Position numbers and translations under genes: made by a program
Notes under the pieces: model-generated
The model's input: the letters and a program-made list of their open reading frames with translations, nothing else
What the model was told of the DNA's origin: nothing
Database searches by the model: none
Shown: positions 1 through 6,881 of the stretch, piece after piece
Numbering within the stretch: the first letter of the stretch is position 1
How the letters are laid out: each line of letters opens with the position of its first letter
Assembly (NCBI GenBank): GCA_903908015.1
Contig: CAIVQI010000165.1
Coordinates: forward strand, 1 to 6,881
Direction: 5' to 3'
Source of the DNA: an uncultured Bacteroidota bacterium
GTDB taxonomy: Bacteria > Bacteroidota > Bacteroidia > UBA7662
Length of the DNA: 6,881 nt

Positions 1-933
1 AGTCTTTACATTTTCCCAAATGAGTTCATGCTTGGTTCGTGTGATCAGCCATTCACCCGCGGTGAGATGTCGGTGTGGGGCGCCTGCGAGCAAATCCCCC
101 AATCGAATCAGAGAATGTCGGCGGGGGATAAACCTGCGCGCCATTTCAAGGTATATATTTGTCTGGATTGAATCGATGATGCTCCACCGCATAAAACCCG
201 GCGAATGTTCGAGAATTATTTGCTTGGCAACATCATGCGCACTTTTTTCAAGTCTGTGGTTATCCAAACGCCAAACCGAGGACCATTCCAACAGGTGCTG
301 TTGCCAGTTCGGAAAACGTGCGGTCAGCACCGGCGTCAGTACATGGCGCACATAATTGCGGTCGTAGTGCAGCGATTGGTTGCTGCTGTCGATCTCATAG
401 TCGATTTGGTGCTCACGAACAAAGTCTTCGATTTCATCGGTGGATGTGGCGAGCAGTGGACGGTATACCCGACCGACATGAAAGTCCATGCCGGCACTTG
501 CGCGACGTCCCCGGCCCTTCAACAGGGCCATGATCACAGTTTCTGCCTGGTCGGCGGCGTGGTGGGCTGTTAAAATGCCCCGATATGCTTGCTTGTCACA
601 CAAGTTTTCCAGCCATTGGTAGCGCAGCTTACGGCAGATCGCCTGACGATTGCCCTTCATCTGCATGACATTCACACGCTCCACATACACAGGAACCCCC
701 AATATTTTGGCCAGGCTGGATACAAACTGCTCATCGCGATTCGACTCCTCCGATCGTAGGCCATAATTCATGTGCGCCAGGGCAAAGGGAATTTCTGCTT
801 GCCTCAAGATGTGGGCGAGCACAGTGGAATCGCGACCTCCGCTAGCGGCCAATAGCCAAGGAATGTCAAACAAGCCCATTCGTGCCGCCCTCAACTGTTC
901 GACCACCCGGTCAACCAGAGGGTGGCGCAGCAT
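1..933 (-). CDS. tilS: tRNA(Ile)-lysidine synthetase TilS, C-terminal end cut off by the window edge
   Basis: TilS is a cytoplasmic enzyme that uses ATP to attach lysine to the wobble cytidine (C34) of the tRNA-Ile with a CAU anticodon, so that it decodes AUA as isoleucine. Reading the minus strand from 933 gives 311 codons with no stop. The N-type PP-loop ATPase signature SGGRDS is at residues 31-36. It is followed by HMNYGLRSEES (54-64), the family motif AHHAADQAET (123-132), an RPLL segment and DRNYVRH (191-197), all in the order expected for TilS. The ATG at 933 is chosen because an in-frame TGA lies about 30 nt upstream, no other ATG/GTG/TTG lies between, and the PP-loop then sits at the usual distance from the N-terminus. 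No Shine-Dalgarno sequence is visible. TilS proteins are usually about 430-450 aa, so the C-terminal tRNA-binding part lies beyond the left edge. The gene follows mdh on the same strand after 247 nt. Confidence 0.95.
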   Translation of the reverse strand, partial: MLRHPLVDRVVEQLRAARMGLFDIPWLLAASGGRDSTVLAHILRQAEIPFALAHMNYGLRSEESNRDEQFVSSLAKILGVPVYVERVNVMQMKGNRQAICRKLRYQWLENLCDKQAYRGILTAHHAADQAETVIMALLKGRGRRASAGMDFHVGRVYRPLLATSTDEIEDFVREHQIDYEIDSSNQSLHYDRNYVRHVLTPVLTARFPNWQQHLLEWSSVWRLDNHRLEKSAHDVAKQIILEHSPGFMRWSIIDSIQTNIYLEMARRFIPRRHSLIRLGDLLAGAPHRHLTAGEWLITRTKHELIWENVKT

Positions 934-1120
934 AACAAAGTACTTTAGCCGACAGGAACGAACTCAGGTCAGTCCATGAATATGGAGAACGGGAATCATC
1001 CAGGAGCCGTATGATTTGCTGTCCACAACCAGGACCGAACGCCCCATGAAAAGCCCGAATGTGCTGCTCTCTCTGGCCTGAAGCAGACTTCTGGAATCTG
1101 GCCTGATAGAAATTTCTGGC

Positions 1121-1180
1121 ATTGAGTACTGGATTGGGCACAGGATTGGGTTCGGAATTGGGTTCGGGATTGATTCCCCA
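1121..1180. repeat. Five-unit degenerate 12-nt tandem repeat abutting the mdh stop codon
   Basis: On the plus strand the units start at 1121, 1133, 1145, 1157 and 1169. The three central ones (ATTGGGCACAGG, ATTGGGTTCGGA, ATTGGGTTCGGG) are close copies; the outer two (ATTGAGTACTGG, ATTGATTCCCCA) share mainly the ATTG start. The array ends exactly one base before the mdh stop codon (1181-1183). On the minus strand, in the mdh frame, the units would read as Asn-Pro-Glu-Pro-like tetrapeptides, and that frame stays open to about 911. No gene function is claimed. The rest of the 247-nt mdh-tilS spacer (934-1120) shows no clear gene, terminator or promoter. Confidence 0.7.
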
Positions 1181-2110
1181 TCAATTCATGCCATCCAACA
1201 CTTCCATCACCTCACGAACGGCCGCCGCAGAGGTGTGAACCCCTTCCAATTCCTCAGCGTTAAGATCCAAGGTGATGATTTTCTCGATGCCGTTGCGGCC
1301 CAACTTCACCGGCACCCCCATATAAACATCTTTCAATCCATACTCACCATCGAGCCATGCGCAAACTGGGAAAATCCGCTTTTGATCACGTACAATGGCC
1401 TCAACCATTTGTGCAGCGGCAGCGCCGGGCGCATACCAGGCAGACGTACCCAACAACTGTACAATTTCACCACCCCCTTTTTTGGTTCGTTCAATGATGG
1501 CGTCGAGTTGCGCAGCGTCGATCAGTTCCGTTACTGGTATCCCTCCCACTGTGGTATAGCGTGGCAGAGGCACCATGGTATCCCCATGCCCCCCCATCAG
1601 AACAGCCTGTATGTCTTTGGGCGAGCAATCGAGCGCTTCGGCCAAAAATGCCCGGTAGCGGGCCGTATCCAATACCCCCGCCATACCGAAAACCCGGTGG
1701 GCTGGCAATCCAGCTGCCTTGTAGGCACAGTAAGTCATGACATCAAGTGGGTTAGACACCACAATAATGATGGCGTCTGGCGAATGTTCTAAAATCTGTG
1801 TGGTCACCGAGCGAACGATACCTGCATTGGTGGAGATGAGATCATCGCGACTCATGCCAGGTTTGCGCGGTAGACCACTGGTAATCACCACAACGGCGCT
1901 TCCAGCTGTTTTTGAGTAGTCGTTGGTTGAGCCAGTGATGCGGCTATCGAATAGTTCGATGGGTGATGTTTGCCAAAGATCCAGGGCTTTTCCCTCCGCG
2001 AAATTCTCACGGATATCCAAAAGTACAACTTCATTGGCAAGCTCGCGGCGGGCTATGACATCGGCACAGGTGGCACCTACATTACCGGCGCCTACAACGG
2101 TTATCTTCAT
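1181..2110 (-). CDS. mdh: Malate dehydrogenase (NAD-dependent, LDH-like type)
   Basis: This enzyme interconverts malate and oxaloacetate with NAD in the TCA cycle, in the cytoplasm. The 309-residue length is normal for the LDH-like bacterial MDH group. The Rossmann glycine motif GAGNVG is at residues 7-12, and Asp32 at the end of the second strand fits NAD preference. The active-site loop GLPRKPGMSR carries the two substrate-binding arginines (Arg82, Arg88), and Arg82 in place of the lactate dehydrogenase Gln supports malate specificity. SNPLDVMTY is at 119-127. The catalytic pair is Asp148 with His175 in GGHGDTM, and Arg151 is the third substrate arginine. The ATG at 2110 places the glycine motif at the usual distance from the N-terminus. 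An A-rich 5' leader (nine A on the minus strand at 2127-2119) and a TAnnTTTG element precede it. The gene is divergent from the peptidase cluster, and tilS follows downstream. Confidence 0.97.
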   Translation of the reverse strand: MKITVVGAGNVGATCADVIARRELANEVVLLDIRENFAEGKALDLWQTSPIELFDSRITGSTNDYSKTAGSAVVVITSGLPRKPGMSRDDLISTNAGIVRSVTTQILEHSPDAIIIVVSNPLDVMTYCAYKAAGLPAHRVFGMAGVLDTARYRAFLAEALDCSPKDIQAVLMGGHGDTMVPLPRYTTVGGIPVTELIDAAQLDAIIERTKKGGGEIVQLLGTSAWYAPGAAAAQMVEAIVRDQKRIFPVCAWLDGEYGLKDVYMGVPVKLGRNGIEKIITLDLNAEELEGVHTSAAAVREVMEVLDGMN

Positions 2111-2135
2111 ATAATCGGTTTTTTTTTGAATGCCG

Positions 2136-2143
2136 CAAAGTTA
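2136..2143 (-). promoter_or_regulatory. Candidate Bacteroidota-type -7 promoter element for mdh
   Basis: The minus strand reads TAACTTTG followed by CGGC, an exact match to the TAnnTTTG -7 consensus of the primary sigma factor in Bacteroidota. It ends 25 nt before the mdh ATG, which would give a 5' leader of roughly 20 nt. No convincing TTG-type -33 element is seen at the usual spacing of about 19-21 nt, so the call rests on the -7 match and its position. Confidence 0.5.
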
Positions 2144-2164
2144 CCAAAAAAGGCTGAATTTGTT

Positions 2165-2172
2165 TATTTTTG
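2165..2172 (+). promoter_or_regulatory. Candidate Bacteroidota-type -7 promoter element reading toward the peptidase genes
   Basis: The plus strand reads TATTTTTG followed by CAG, matching TAnnTTTG exactly. It lies about 200 nt upstream of the chosen start of the first peptidase gene, so the leader would be long; no better match is seen between it and 2370. A clear -33 TTG at normal spacing is lacking, and the AT-rich context makes a chance match possible. It overlaps no gene and is arranged back-to-back with the mdh element about 20 nt away. Confidence 0.35.
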
Positions 2173-2369
2173 CAGATAAGTGTATGAACAAGTCTGGGGT
2201 CTTTATGCCTTTCTTCATTCCCACGGCGATCAATTTCGGCTTGGTTCATTCCAATTTTCTATGGAATAAAAAAATATCACATAACACAATTTAGATAAAT
2301 CCATTGATCCATTTAATCAACTCGTTCACTCAAGATTTCACCTACACCAAAAACAGCATCTATCCCCCT

Positions 2370-3935
2370 ATGAAACCCTTAAAATTATTGAACAGGATTG
2401 GTATACTCTTGACCCTAACATTCTTGGTCATGCAACCGGCTGCAGCTCAGGATTGGACATATCCCTGCGGAACGGGTGACGCACCTCGAGCCAACCTCGA
2501 CTACATCTCACAGCTCCGCGCGAATGGTGTTTTCGATCATTTAAATGTCGAACAGGTGGGCAATACCATTTTTCTGCCTGTCAAATTCCATGTCATTGGC
2601 AGCAATACCGGTACGGGTTATTTTACACATGAGGGCATTTTCAGGAACCTTTGTGAGTTAAATCAAAAATACAACAGCCTGGGAATCCAATTTTTTATGC
2701 GGGGTGACATCAATTACATCCCCAATTCTTCCATGACCAACCTCCCTTCATTTGCAGCCGCAGGGGTTTTGAACACGCAATACAATGTTGCCCGTGTAAT
2801 CAACATCTATTATACAGGGTTAAGCGCACTTTCATTGTGCGGATTTGCTAATTTCCCCGGTACCGGTGAGCCTCAAAGTCCATCCAATCGCCAGGGTGCC
2901 ATCTACCTGTCTCCAAGTTGCTCTGGTGCGGGAAATTCGACTTGGGCTCATGAAATGGGGCACTTTTTGAACCTACCCCATCCCTTCCAAAACACTTCGG
3001 AGGCACCTCAACAACATGAGCGTGTGACGCGCATTACAGAAACCCCACCCAGACTTTCTGCCAATTGTGCAGATGCCGGTGATCGTTTTTGTGACACAGA
3101 GGCTGATTTTCGTGGCGACCGCTGGAACTGCCCGGGATTCAACAGCACAGTGCGCGACATCAACCAGGATTTGTTCCTTCCCAACGACGGCACCCTCTAC
3201 ATGAGCTACTCCGATGACAATTGCCAGACGACTTTCTCACCCGAACAAATCGCTGCCATGCGGGCCACACTTACGTTCACGCCCGGACCGGGAGGAACCA
3301 CAGTCCCCGGTCCTCGAATGTATTTGTTGTCGCCCACCATGCCTGCTTATGACACCATCACAGGCACTGCAAACGTGGTAGAACCGGCGAATAATTCAAC
3401 GGGGCATCCAGCTAATTGGGTCGTATTTCGCTGGAATAGGGTACCCGGCGCTACCATGTATGCACTCAGAATACGGCGCAATTTCACCTTGATGGAAGAA
3501 ATATTGGTGAACTCTGCCGACACGGTCTATACGTATACGGGCACCAAACTGAGTGCCAATGTTCCTTATCGCATCTCAGTTATGCCCCTCAACCATAAGG
3601 TGACTTGTCGGCCATACAGCACAGAGATCACATTCACCACCACCACTCCTTTTGGTGTGGGAATTGACGAAGAATCTGCTCAATCATGGAACGTATATCC
3701 ATCCCTCCTTCAGTCCGATGAAGACCTACACCTGCAATTCTCGACTCGCTTTACTGACCCGGTCGACATTAGGCTGACCGACGGAATGGGTCGTTTGGTT
3801 CGGGCCGAGTCCATGAATATGGACGATAATGGTCTTATCCGATTGAACAGCGGTGGACTTCCCAACGGCCTTTACCTCCTCTCTGCTCAAACAGGAGCCC
3901 AGACTTATACCCGACGCGTGGTTGTAAACCGATAG
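2370..3935 (+). CDS. Secreted pappalysin-like (M43-type) zinc metallopeptidase with T9SS sorting domain, copy 1
   Basis: This is a probable extracellular metzincin protease of 521 aa. The ATG at 2370 is preferred over an in-frame ATG at 2304 because it starts directly with a signal peptide: KPLKLLNR, then a hydrophobic stretch, ending PAAAQ near residue 27. The mature part begins with a CGT motif, common in Bacteroidota M43 proteins. The zinc site HEMGHFLNLPH has His194, Glu195, His198 and His204. It is followed by GDRFCDTEAD, matching the CDTP region of the family, and by the Met-turn YMSYSDDNC with Met278. An Fn3-like beta-sandwich (FRWNRVPGA) spans about 335-430. A T9SS-type C-terminal domain, about 440-521, starts at WNVYPSLL and contains LPNGLYLL and a final RVVVNR. 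The family glycine in the zinc motif is Asn. The substrate is unknown. The second peptidase gene begins 13 nt after the stop, so the two are probably one operon. Confidence 0.9.
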   Translation: MKPLKLLNRIGILLTLTFLVMQPAAAQDWTYPCGTGDAPRANLDYISQLRANGVFDHLNVEQVGNTIFLPVKFHVIGSNTGTGYFTHEGIFRNLCELNQKYNSLGIQFFMRGDINYIPNSSMTNLPSFAAAGVLNTQYNVARVINIYYTGLSALSLCGFANFPGTGEPQSPSNRQGAIYLSPSCSGAGNSTWAHEMGHFLNLPHPFQNTSEAPQQHERVTRITETPPRLSANCADAGDRFCDTEADFRGDRWNCPGFNSTVRDINQDLFLPNDGTLYMSYSDDNCQTTFSPEQIAAMRATLTFTPGPGGTTVPGPRMYLLSPTMPAYDTITGTANVVEPANNSTGHPANWVVFRWNRVPGATMYALRIRRNFTLMEEILVNSADTVYTYTGTKLSANVPYRISVMPLNHKVTCRPYSTEITFTTTTPFGVGIDEESAQSWNVYPSLLQSDEDLHLQFSTRFTDPVDIRLTDGMGRLVRAESMNMDDNGLIRLNSGGLPNGLYLLSAQTGAQTYTRRVVVNR

Positions 3936-3948
3936 TCATCCAAGACCC

Positions 3949-5448
3949 ATGAACAAATTTCTTATTATTGTTTGGTCGGGCCTGCTCTATTCGAGTAGTC
4001 TTTTGGCACAACCAACGCAACACGCAGCTTGTGGCACACCGCCTGCACCCGCGTCTGTTCGTGAATTTATTCAAAGCCTGGATTACTCCGTACACCCGGA
4101 AGACCCCACCCGCATCAATATACCTGTCACCATCCACATTGTGAAGGCGACGAATGGTTCGGGTGGATTTCTGGAAAACAATGCATTCCTTACTATTTGT
4201 GACCTCAACCAAAGAATGGCCTCTGCGGGCCTTTTCTTTTATGTGCCTGGTGCAGTCCGCTTTATTTTAAGCGATGCACTCTACAATCCGGTCGATTATG
4301 GCCCGCTCAACACCATGATTTCACAAAACAACGTGGCCCGCACGATGAACATTTACTACACCAACCTCGGTGCCATGAGCCTGTGTGGCTTTGCCTTTTA
4401 TCCAAATTCAGGCCCAGGAGGCGCACAAAACAATGGGGCAGTGGTGATGAGCTTCGCTTGTTCTCAACCCAACGGCACGACACTCACCCACGAAGTCGGA
4501 CATTTTTTTAACCTGCCCCATACTTTCGACCAAACGAGCAACAATCCAACTGCCTCCAATGCAGAACGTGTTACACGAAACTTCAACGAACCCTCGCCAC
4601 GGCTCTCGGCCAACTGCAATACGGAAGGCGACAACTTCTGTGATACCCCGGCTGATTTCATTGATAACCGCTGGAATTGTCCAACCGGGATCATCCAGCT
4701 TGATATCAATGGCGACCGATTTCGCCCAGATTCGAGCTATTATATGAGTTATTCGAGTGACCAATGCATGAGTCGCTTCTCGGACCAACAGATTACAGCC
4801 ATGCGGGCCACGCTCACCACCACGAATTCGCCCCGAGGCTACCTCACCATCAACCCTATGCCGGCTTACCCCGATATCACCACAGGAGCCGCACTCATCT
4901 CTCCAGCCACAGCCGACACATTCCCTGGAAATTATGTTGTATTTCGCTGGAACCGTACTCCTGGGGCTACAGCCTATCAAATCAGAATTCTCTTGTTCAA
5001 CTTTTCTGTGCTTGATACCATCACAACCGATACCTTCTACATCAGCCAGGCCCGACTGATTAGGGCCAACCGCGAGCACTCGTGGCAAGTTCGGGCTTTG
5101 AATGGAGCCAATCTTTGCACGCCATATTCAGATCGGATATTCTTTTACGCCGGTGCGTATATATCCAATGTTGGCATTCCTTCAGAATCTGAAACCCCTT
5201 CATGGTTGGTATATCCAACCCTTTTGGAATCAGGCAATACCCAGCGTTTGAACATCGTTGGAATCAATGAACATACACCTGCTCAGGCAGAGCTACGCGA
5301 TGCATGGGGACGAAAAATTCAGGAATGGGCGGACATAGATGATGTAGTCAAACATAAAATCACATTGCCGCCGCTTTTTTCAGGCTTATATTATGTTCAT
5401 ATTCAACAAGGTCAACGCCGCAAGACCTTTAAAATTGTGGTTCGCTAA
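3949..5448 (+). CDS. Secreted pappalysin-like (M43-type) zinc metallopeptidase with T9SS sorting domain, copy 2
   Basis: This 499-aa paralogue has the same domain order as its neighbour. The signal peptide is residues 1-20 (MNKF, then a hydrophobic core, ending SLLA before Gln21). It is followed by ACGTPPAP and the beta-strand IPVTIHIV typical of M43 proteins. The zinc site HEVGHFFNLPH has His181, Glu182, His185 and His191. Next come GDNFCDTPAD, which keeps the family's CDTP, and the Met-turn YMSYSSDQC with Met266. The Fn3-like domain (FRWNRTPGA) starts around residue 326. The C-terminal sorting domain runs from about 419 (WLVYPTLL) through FSGLYYVHI to the final FKIVVR. As in copy 1, Asn occupies the metzincin Gly position. 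It differs from copies 1 and 3 in HEVGH versus HEMGH, PHTF versus PHPF and CDTP versus CDTE. No Shine-Dalgarno sequence or promoter is visible in the 13-nt gap upstream, so expression probably depends on the upstream gene's transcript. Confidence 0.9.
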   Translation: MNKFLIIVWSGLLYSSSLLAQPTQHAACGTPPAPASVREFIQSLDYSVHPEDPTRINIPVTIHIVKATNGSGGFLENNAFLTICDLNQRMASAGLFFYVPGAVRFILSDALYNPVDYGPLNTMISQNNVARTMNIYYTNLGAMSLCGFAFYPNSGPGGAQNNGAVVMSFACSQPNGTTLTHEVGHFFNLPHTFDQTSNNPTASNAERVTRNFNEPSPRLSANCNTEGDNFCDTPADFIDNRWNCPTGIIQLDINGDRFRPDSSYYMSYSSDQCMSRFSDQQITAMRATLTTTNSPRGYLTINPMPAYPDITTGAALISPATADTFPGNYVVFRWNRTPGATAYQIRILLFNFSVLDTITTDTFYISQARLIRANREHSWQVRALNGANLCTPYSDRIFFYAGAYISNVGIPSESETPSWLVYPTLLESGNTQRLNIVGINEHTPAQAELRDAWGRKIQEWADIDDVVKHKITLPPLFSGLYYVHIQQGQRRKTFKIVVR

Positions 5449-5554
5449 TAGCTCAAATCTCAACATGATCGTCAGATCGTCTTACAATCCGACGAGCATT
5501 ACCTGATAGTTTCATTCCCACTTCATCGAACATTTTTATAGCAAAATTCCTGTC

Positions 5555-6881
5555 ATGAATTGCAACAACCTATACCGATTCAACTTGGTGTCCTTTATTG
5601 TGTTTCTCTGGACGATAAGTACTCCTGTAATCGCACAATGGAATGCACAAGGCCTATGTGGCACAGCGGAGCCCACACCTGATCACTTTGCGCATCTTGA
5701 AGATTTAAACAAACGTTTCGATTTGGGTATTGAAAGGGTCTCCAACAACCGAATCATGGTCCCTGTCAAGATCCATGTGGTTCAGGACATTGGTGGAAAT
5801 TCTTATGATTTCAACACCTGGCTCACAGTTTTGTGCCAATTGAATGAAAAATACGCATCCTCAGGGTTGTTTTTTTATATGAAAGGCGAGCCCAACATCA
5901 TCGCCAATTCATCCCTTTACCGCCATACATCCTATGCCCAAGGCGCACAATTGATGGATACATACAACCAAAGTCGCGTAGTGAATATTTATTTTGTTGA
6001 CTTGGGTTCCATCGGCCTGTGTGGTTACGCCACATTCCCTGGTAGCGGTTCCGGTCCATCAGGAAGCGCACAAGGGGGCTTGATGATGAGTGTACCTTGT
6101 TCTCAATCGGGTAACACCACCCTAGCACACGAAATGGGTCACTACTTTGCCTTACCGCACCCATTCGATGGCACAAGCGGCGATCCTACAGGTCCATTTT
6201 CTGAACGGGTAACGCGCAATACGAATGAGACTCCTCCCCGTTTGTCCGCCAATTGCGCTACAGCAGGCGATCGTTTTTGCGACACGGAAGCCGATTACAT
6301 AGGCTATCGCTGGAATTGCTTCGGCTTCACGCCTTCTGATACCGATAGAAATGGAGATACATTTGTCCCGGATGCTGCACTTTATATGTCTTATTCGAAC
6401 GACAATTGTCAGAATCGGTTTAGCGATCAGCAAATCCAAACCATGCGGTCCACTTTAGCTGGCCCATCAGCCTCTCGCGGTTATCTTCTGCTTCAACCCC
6501 CCTATTTTGTAGATACTTTGGCTGGAACCACTACGCCGCTCTCTCCAGTCGCAGGAGGCCCGGCCCAGCCAGCGAATTGGGTACAGTTCAGATGGAGAAA
6601 AGTTGATGGCGCGACCTCCTACATGATTCGTATTCGGCGCAATAATCTCAAGGTTACGGATGTATTTGTGCACGGAGGTGATACTGCTCTGACATACACG
6701 CTCCCGGTACTTCAACCCAATCTTACCTATACCTATACGATACGCCCTTATAATCCCGGTTGGACCTGTGCAGCGCAAAGTGCATCGGGCACCTTCACCA
6801 CCACTACAGGCTACGGAACATTCATTAACGAGACAGAAAAAAATGATTTACTCCAGATATACCCAACTATTTTAGAGAATG
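5555..6881 (+). CDS. Secreted pappalysin-like (M43-type) zinc metallopeptidase, copy 3, C-terminus cut off by the window edge
   Basis: This third paralogue is open to the right edge, with 442 complete codons. The ATG at 5555 gives a signal peptide: YRF, a hydrophobic core, then TPVIAQ with likely cleavage near residue 27. The mature part begins WNAQGLCGT and continues with VPVKIHVV. The zinc site HEMGHYFALPH has His192, Glu193, His196 and His202. GDRFCDTEAD and the Met-turn YMSYSNDNC (Met278) follow. The Fn3-like segment (FRWRKVDGA) starts around residue 339. The last residues, QIYPTILEN (Tyr436), align with the start of the sorting domain in copies 1 and 2, so roughly 70-80 residues are missing. 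Here Ala replaces the metzincin Gly, whereas the other two copies have Asn. The gene follows copy 2 by 106 nt; that gap shows neither a convincing terminator nor a TAnnTTTG promoter, so one operon is possible but not shown. Confidence 0.88.
   Translation, partial: MNCNNLYRFNLVSFIVFLWTISTPVIAQWNAQGLCGTAEPTPDHFAHLEDLNKRFDLGIERVSNNRIMVPVKIHVVQDIGGNSYDFNTWLTVLCQLNEKYASSGLFFYMKGEPNIIANSSLYRHTSYAQGAQLMDTYNQSRVVNIYFVDLGSIGLCGYATFPGSGSGPSGSAQGGLMMSVPCSQSGNTTLAHEMGHYFALPHPFDGTSGDPTGPFSERVTRNTNETPPRLSANCATAGDRFCDTEADYIGYRWNCFGFTPSDTDRNGDTFVPDAALYMSYSNDNCQNRFSDQQIQTMRSTLAGPSASRGYLLLQPPYFVDTLAGTTTPLSPVAGGPAQPANWVQFRWRKVDGATSYMIRIRRNNLKVTDVFVHGGDTALTYTLPVLQPNLTYTYTIRPYNPGWTCAAQSASGTFTTTTGYGTFINETEKNDLLQIYPTILEN

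Noticed and set aside
934..946. TACTTTG just upstream of the tilS ATG as a promoter -7 element
   Set aside because: It is one base short of TAnnTTTG and lies within a few bases of the start codon, too close for a normal promoter.
911..1141. 76-codon minus-strand frame between mdh and tilS
   Set aside because: It overlaps the tilS start, begins inside the 12-nt repeat, and resembles no family. It is better explained as an open frame continuing past the mdh stop.
1235..1792. 185-codon open frame on the plus strand antisense to mdh
   Set aside because: mdh is certain from its motifs; the antisense product shows no family features and has no promoter or ribosome-binding context.
2304..2369. Upstream in-frame ATG giving peptidase copy 1 a 22-residue N-terminal extension
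   Set aside because: The extension would precede the signal peptide and is polar with no counterpart in copies 2 and 3; the ATG at 2370 starts directly with the signal peptide.
4408..5088. 226-codon open frame on the minus strand inside peptidase copy 2
   Set aside because: It lies fully antisense to a well-supported coding region; its predicted protein has no recognisable motif and mirrors the codon bias of the opposite strand.
5477..5495. Inverted repeat TCGTC / GACGA with a 9-nt loop between copies 2 and 3
   Set aside because: The stem is only 5 bp and no T-run follows it, so it does not qualify as an intrinsic terminator.

Overview
The window looks like chromosomal DNA of a member of the Bacteroidota. 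Three things suggest this. Two TAnnTTTG-type promoter elements lie in the divergent intergenic region. No start codon has a clear Shine-Dalgarno sequence. The secreted proteins have the architecture typical of this phylum: signal peptide, enzyme, beta-sandwich domain and a C-terminal type IX secretion (T9SS) sorting domain. I cannot name the genus; a Saprospiria-like or related environmental lineage is only a guess.

Left part, minus strand (1-2110). A housekeeping pair reads leftward. mdh (NAD-dependent malate dehydrogenase, complete, 309 aa) comes first, followed after 247 nt by tilS (tRNA-Ile lysidine synthetase), which runs off the left edge and has 311 N-terminal codons here. A degenerate array of five 12-nt units sits directly against the mdh stop codon.

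Middle (2111-2369). This 259-nt divergent region holds a good candidate mdh promoter on the minus strand and a candidate promoter pointing right toward the peptidase genes.

Right part, plus strand (2370-6881). Three tandem paralogous genes encode secreted pappalysin-like (M43-type, metzincin) zinc metallopeptidases. The first two are complete (521 and 499 aa) and only 13 nt apart. The third starts 106 nt later and is cut by the right edge at the beginning of its C-terminal domain. All three share the layout signal peptide, N-terminal CGT motif, HExxHxxxxxH zinc site, CDTxAD segment, Met-turn YMSYS, Fn3-like domain and T9SS-type C-terminal domain. They also share exactly nine cysteines after the signal peptide, in the same order.

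The proteases are probably co-transcribed, exported by Sec and then moved across the outer membrane by the type IX system to act on extracellular or surface proteins. The most notable features are departures from the usual family motifs that all three share: Asn/Asn/Ala in place of the metzincin Gly, Ser in place of Asp after the Met-turn Met, and YP(S/T)(L/I)L in place of the common YPNP at the start of the sorting domain. They suggest a distinct, locally expanded subfamily.
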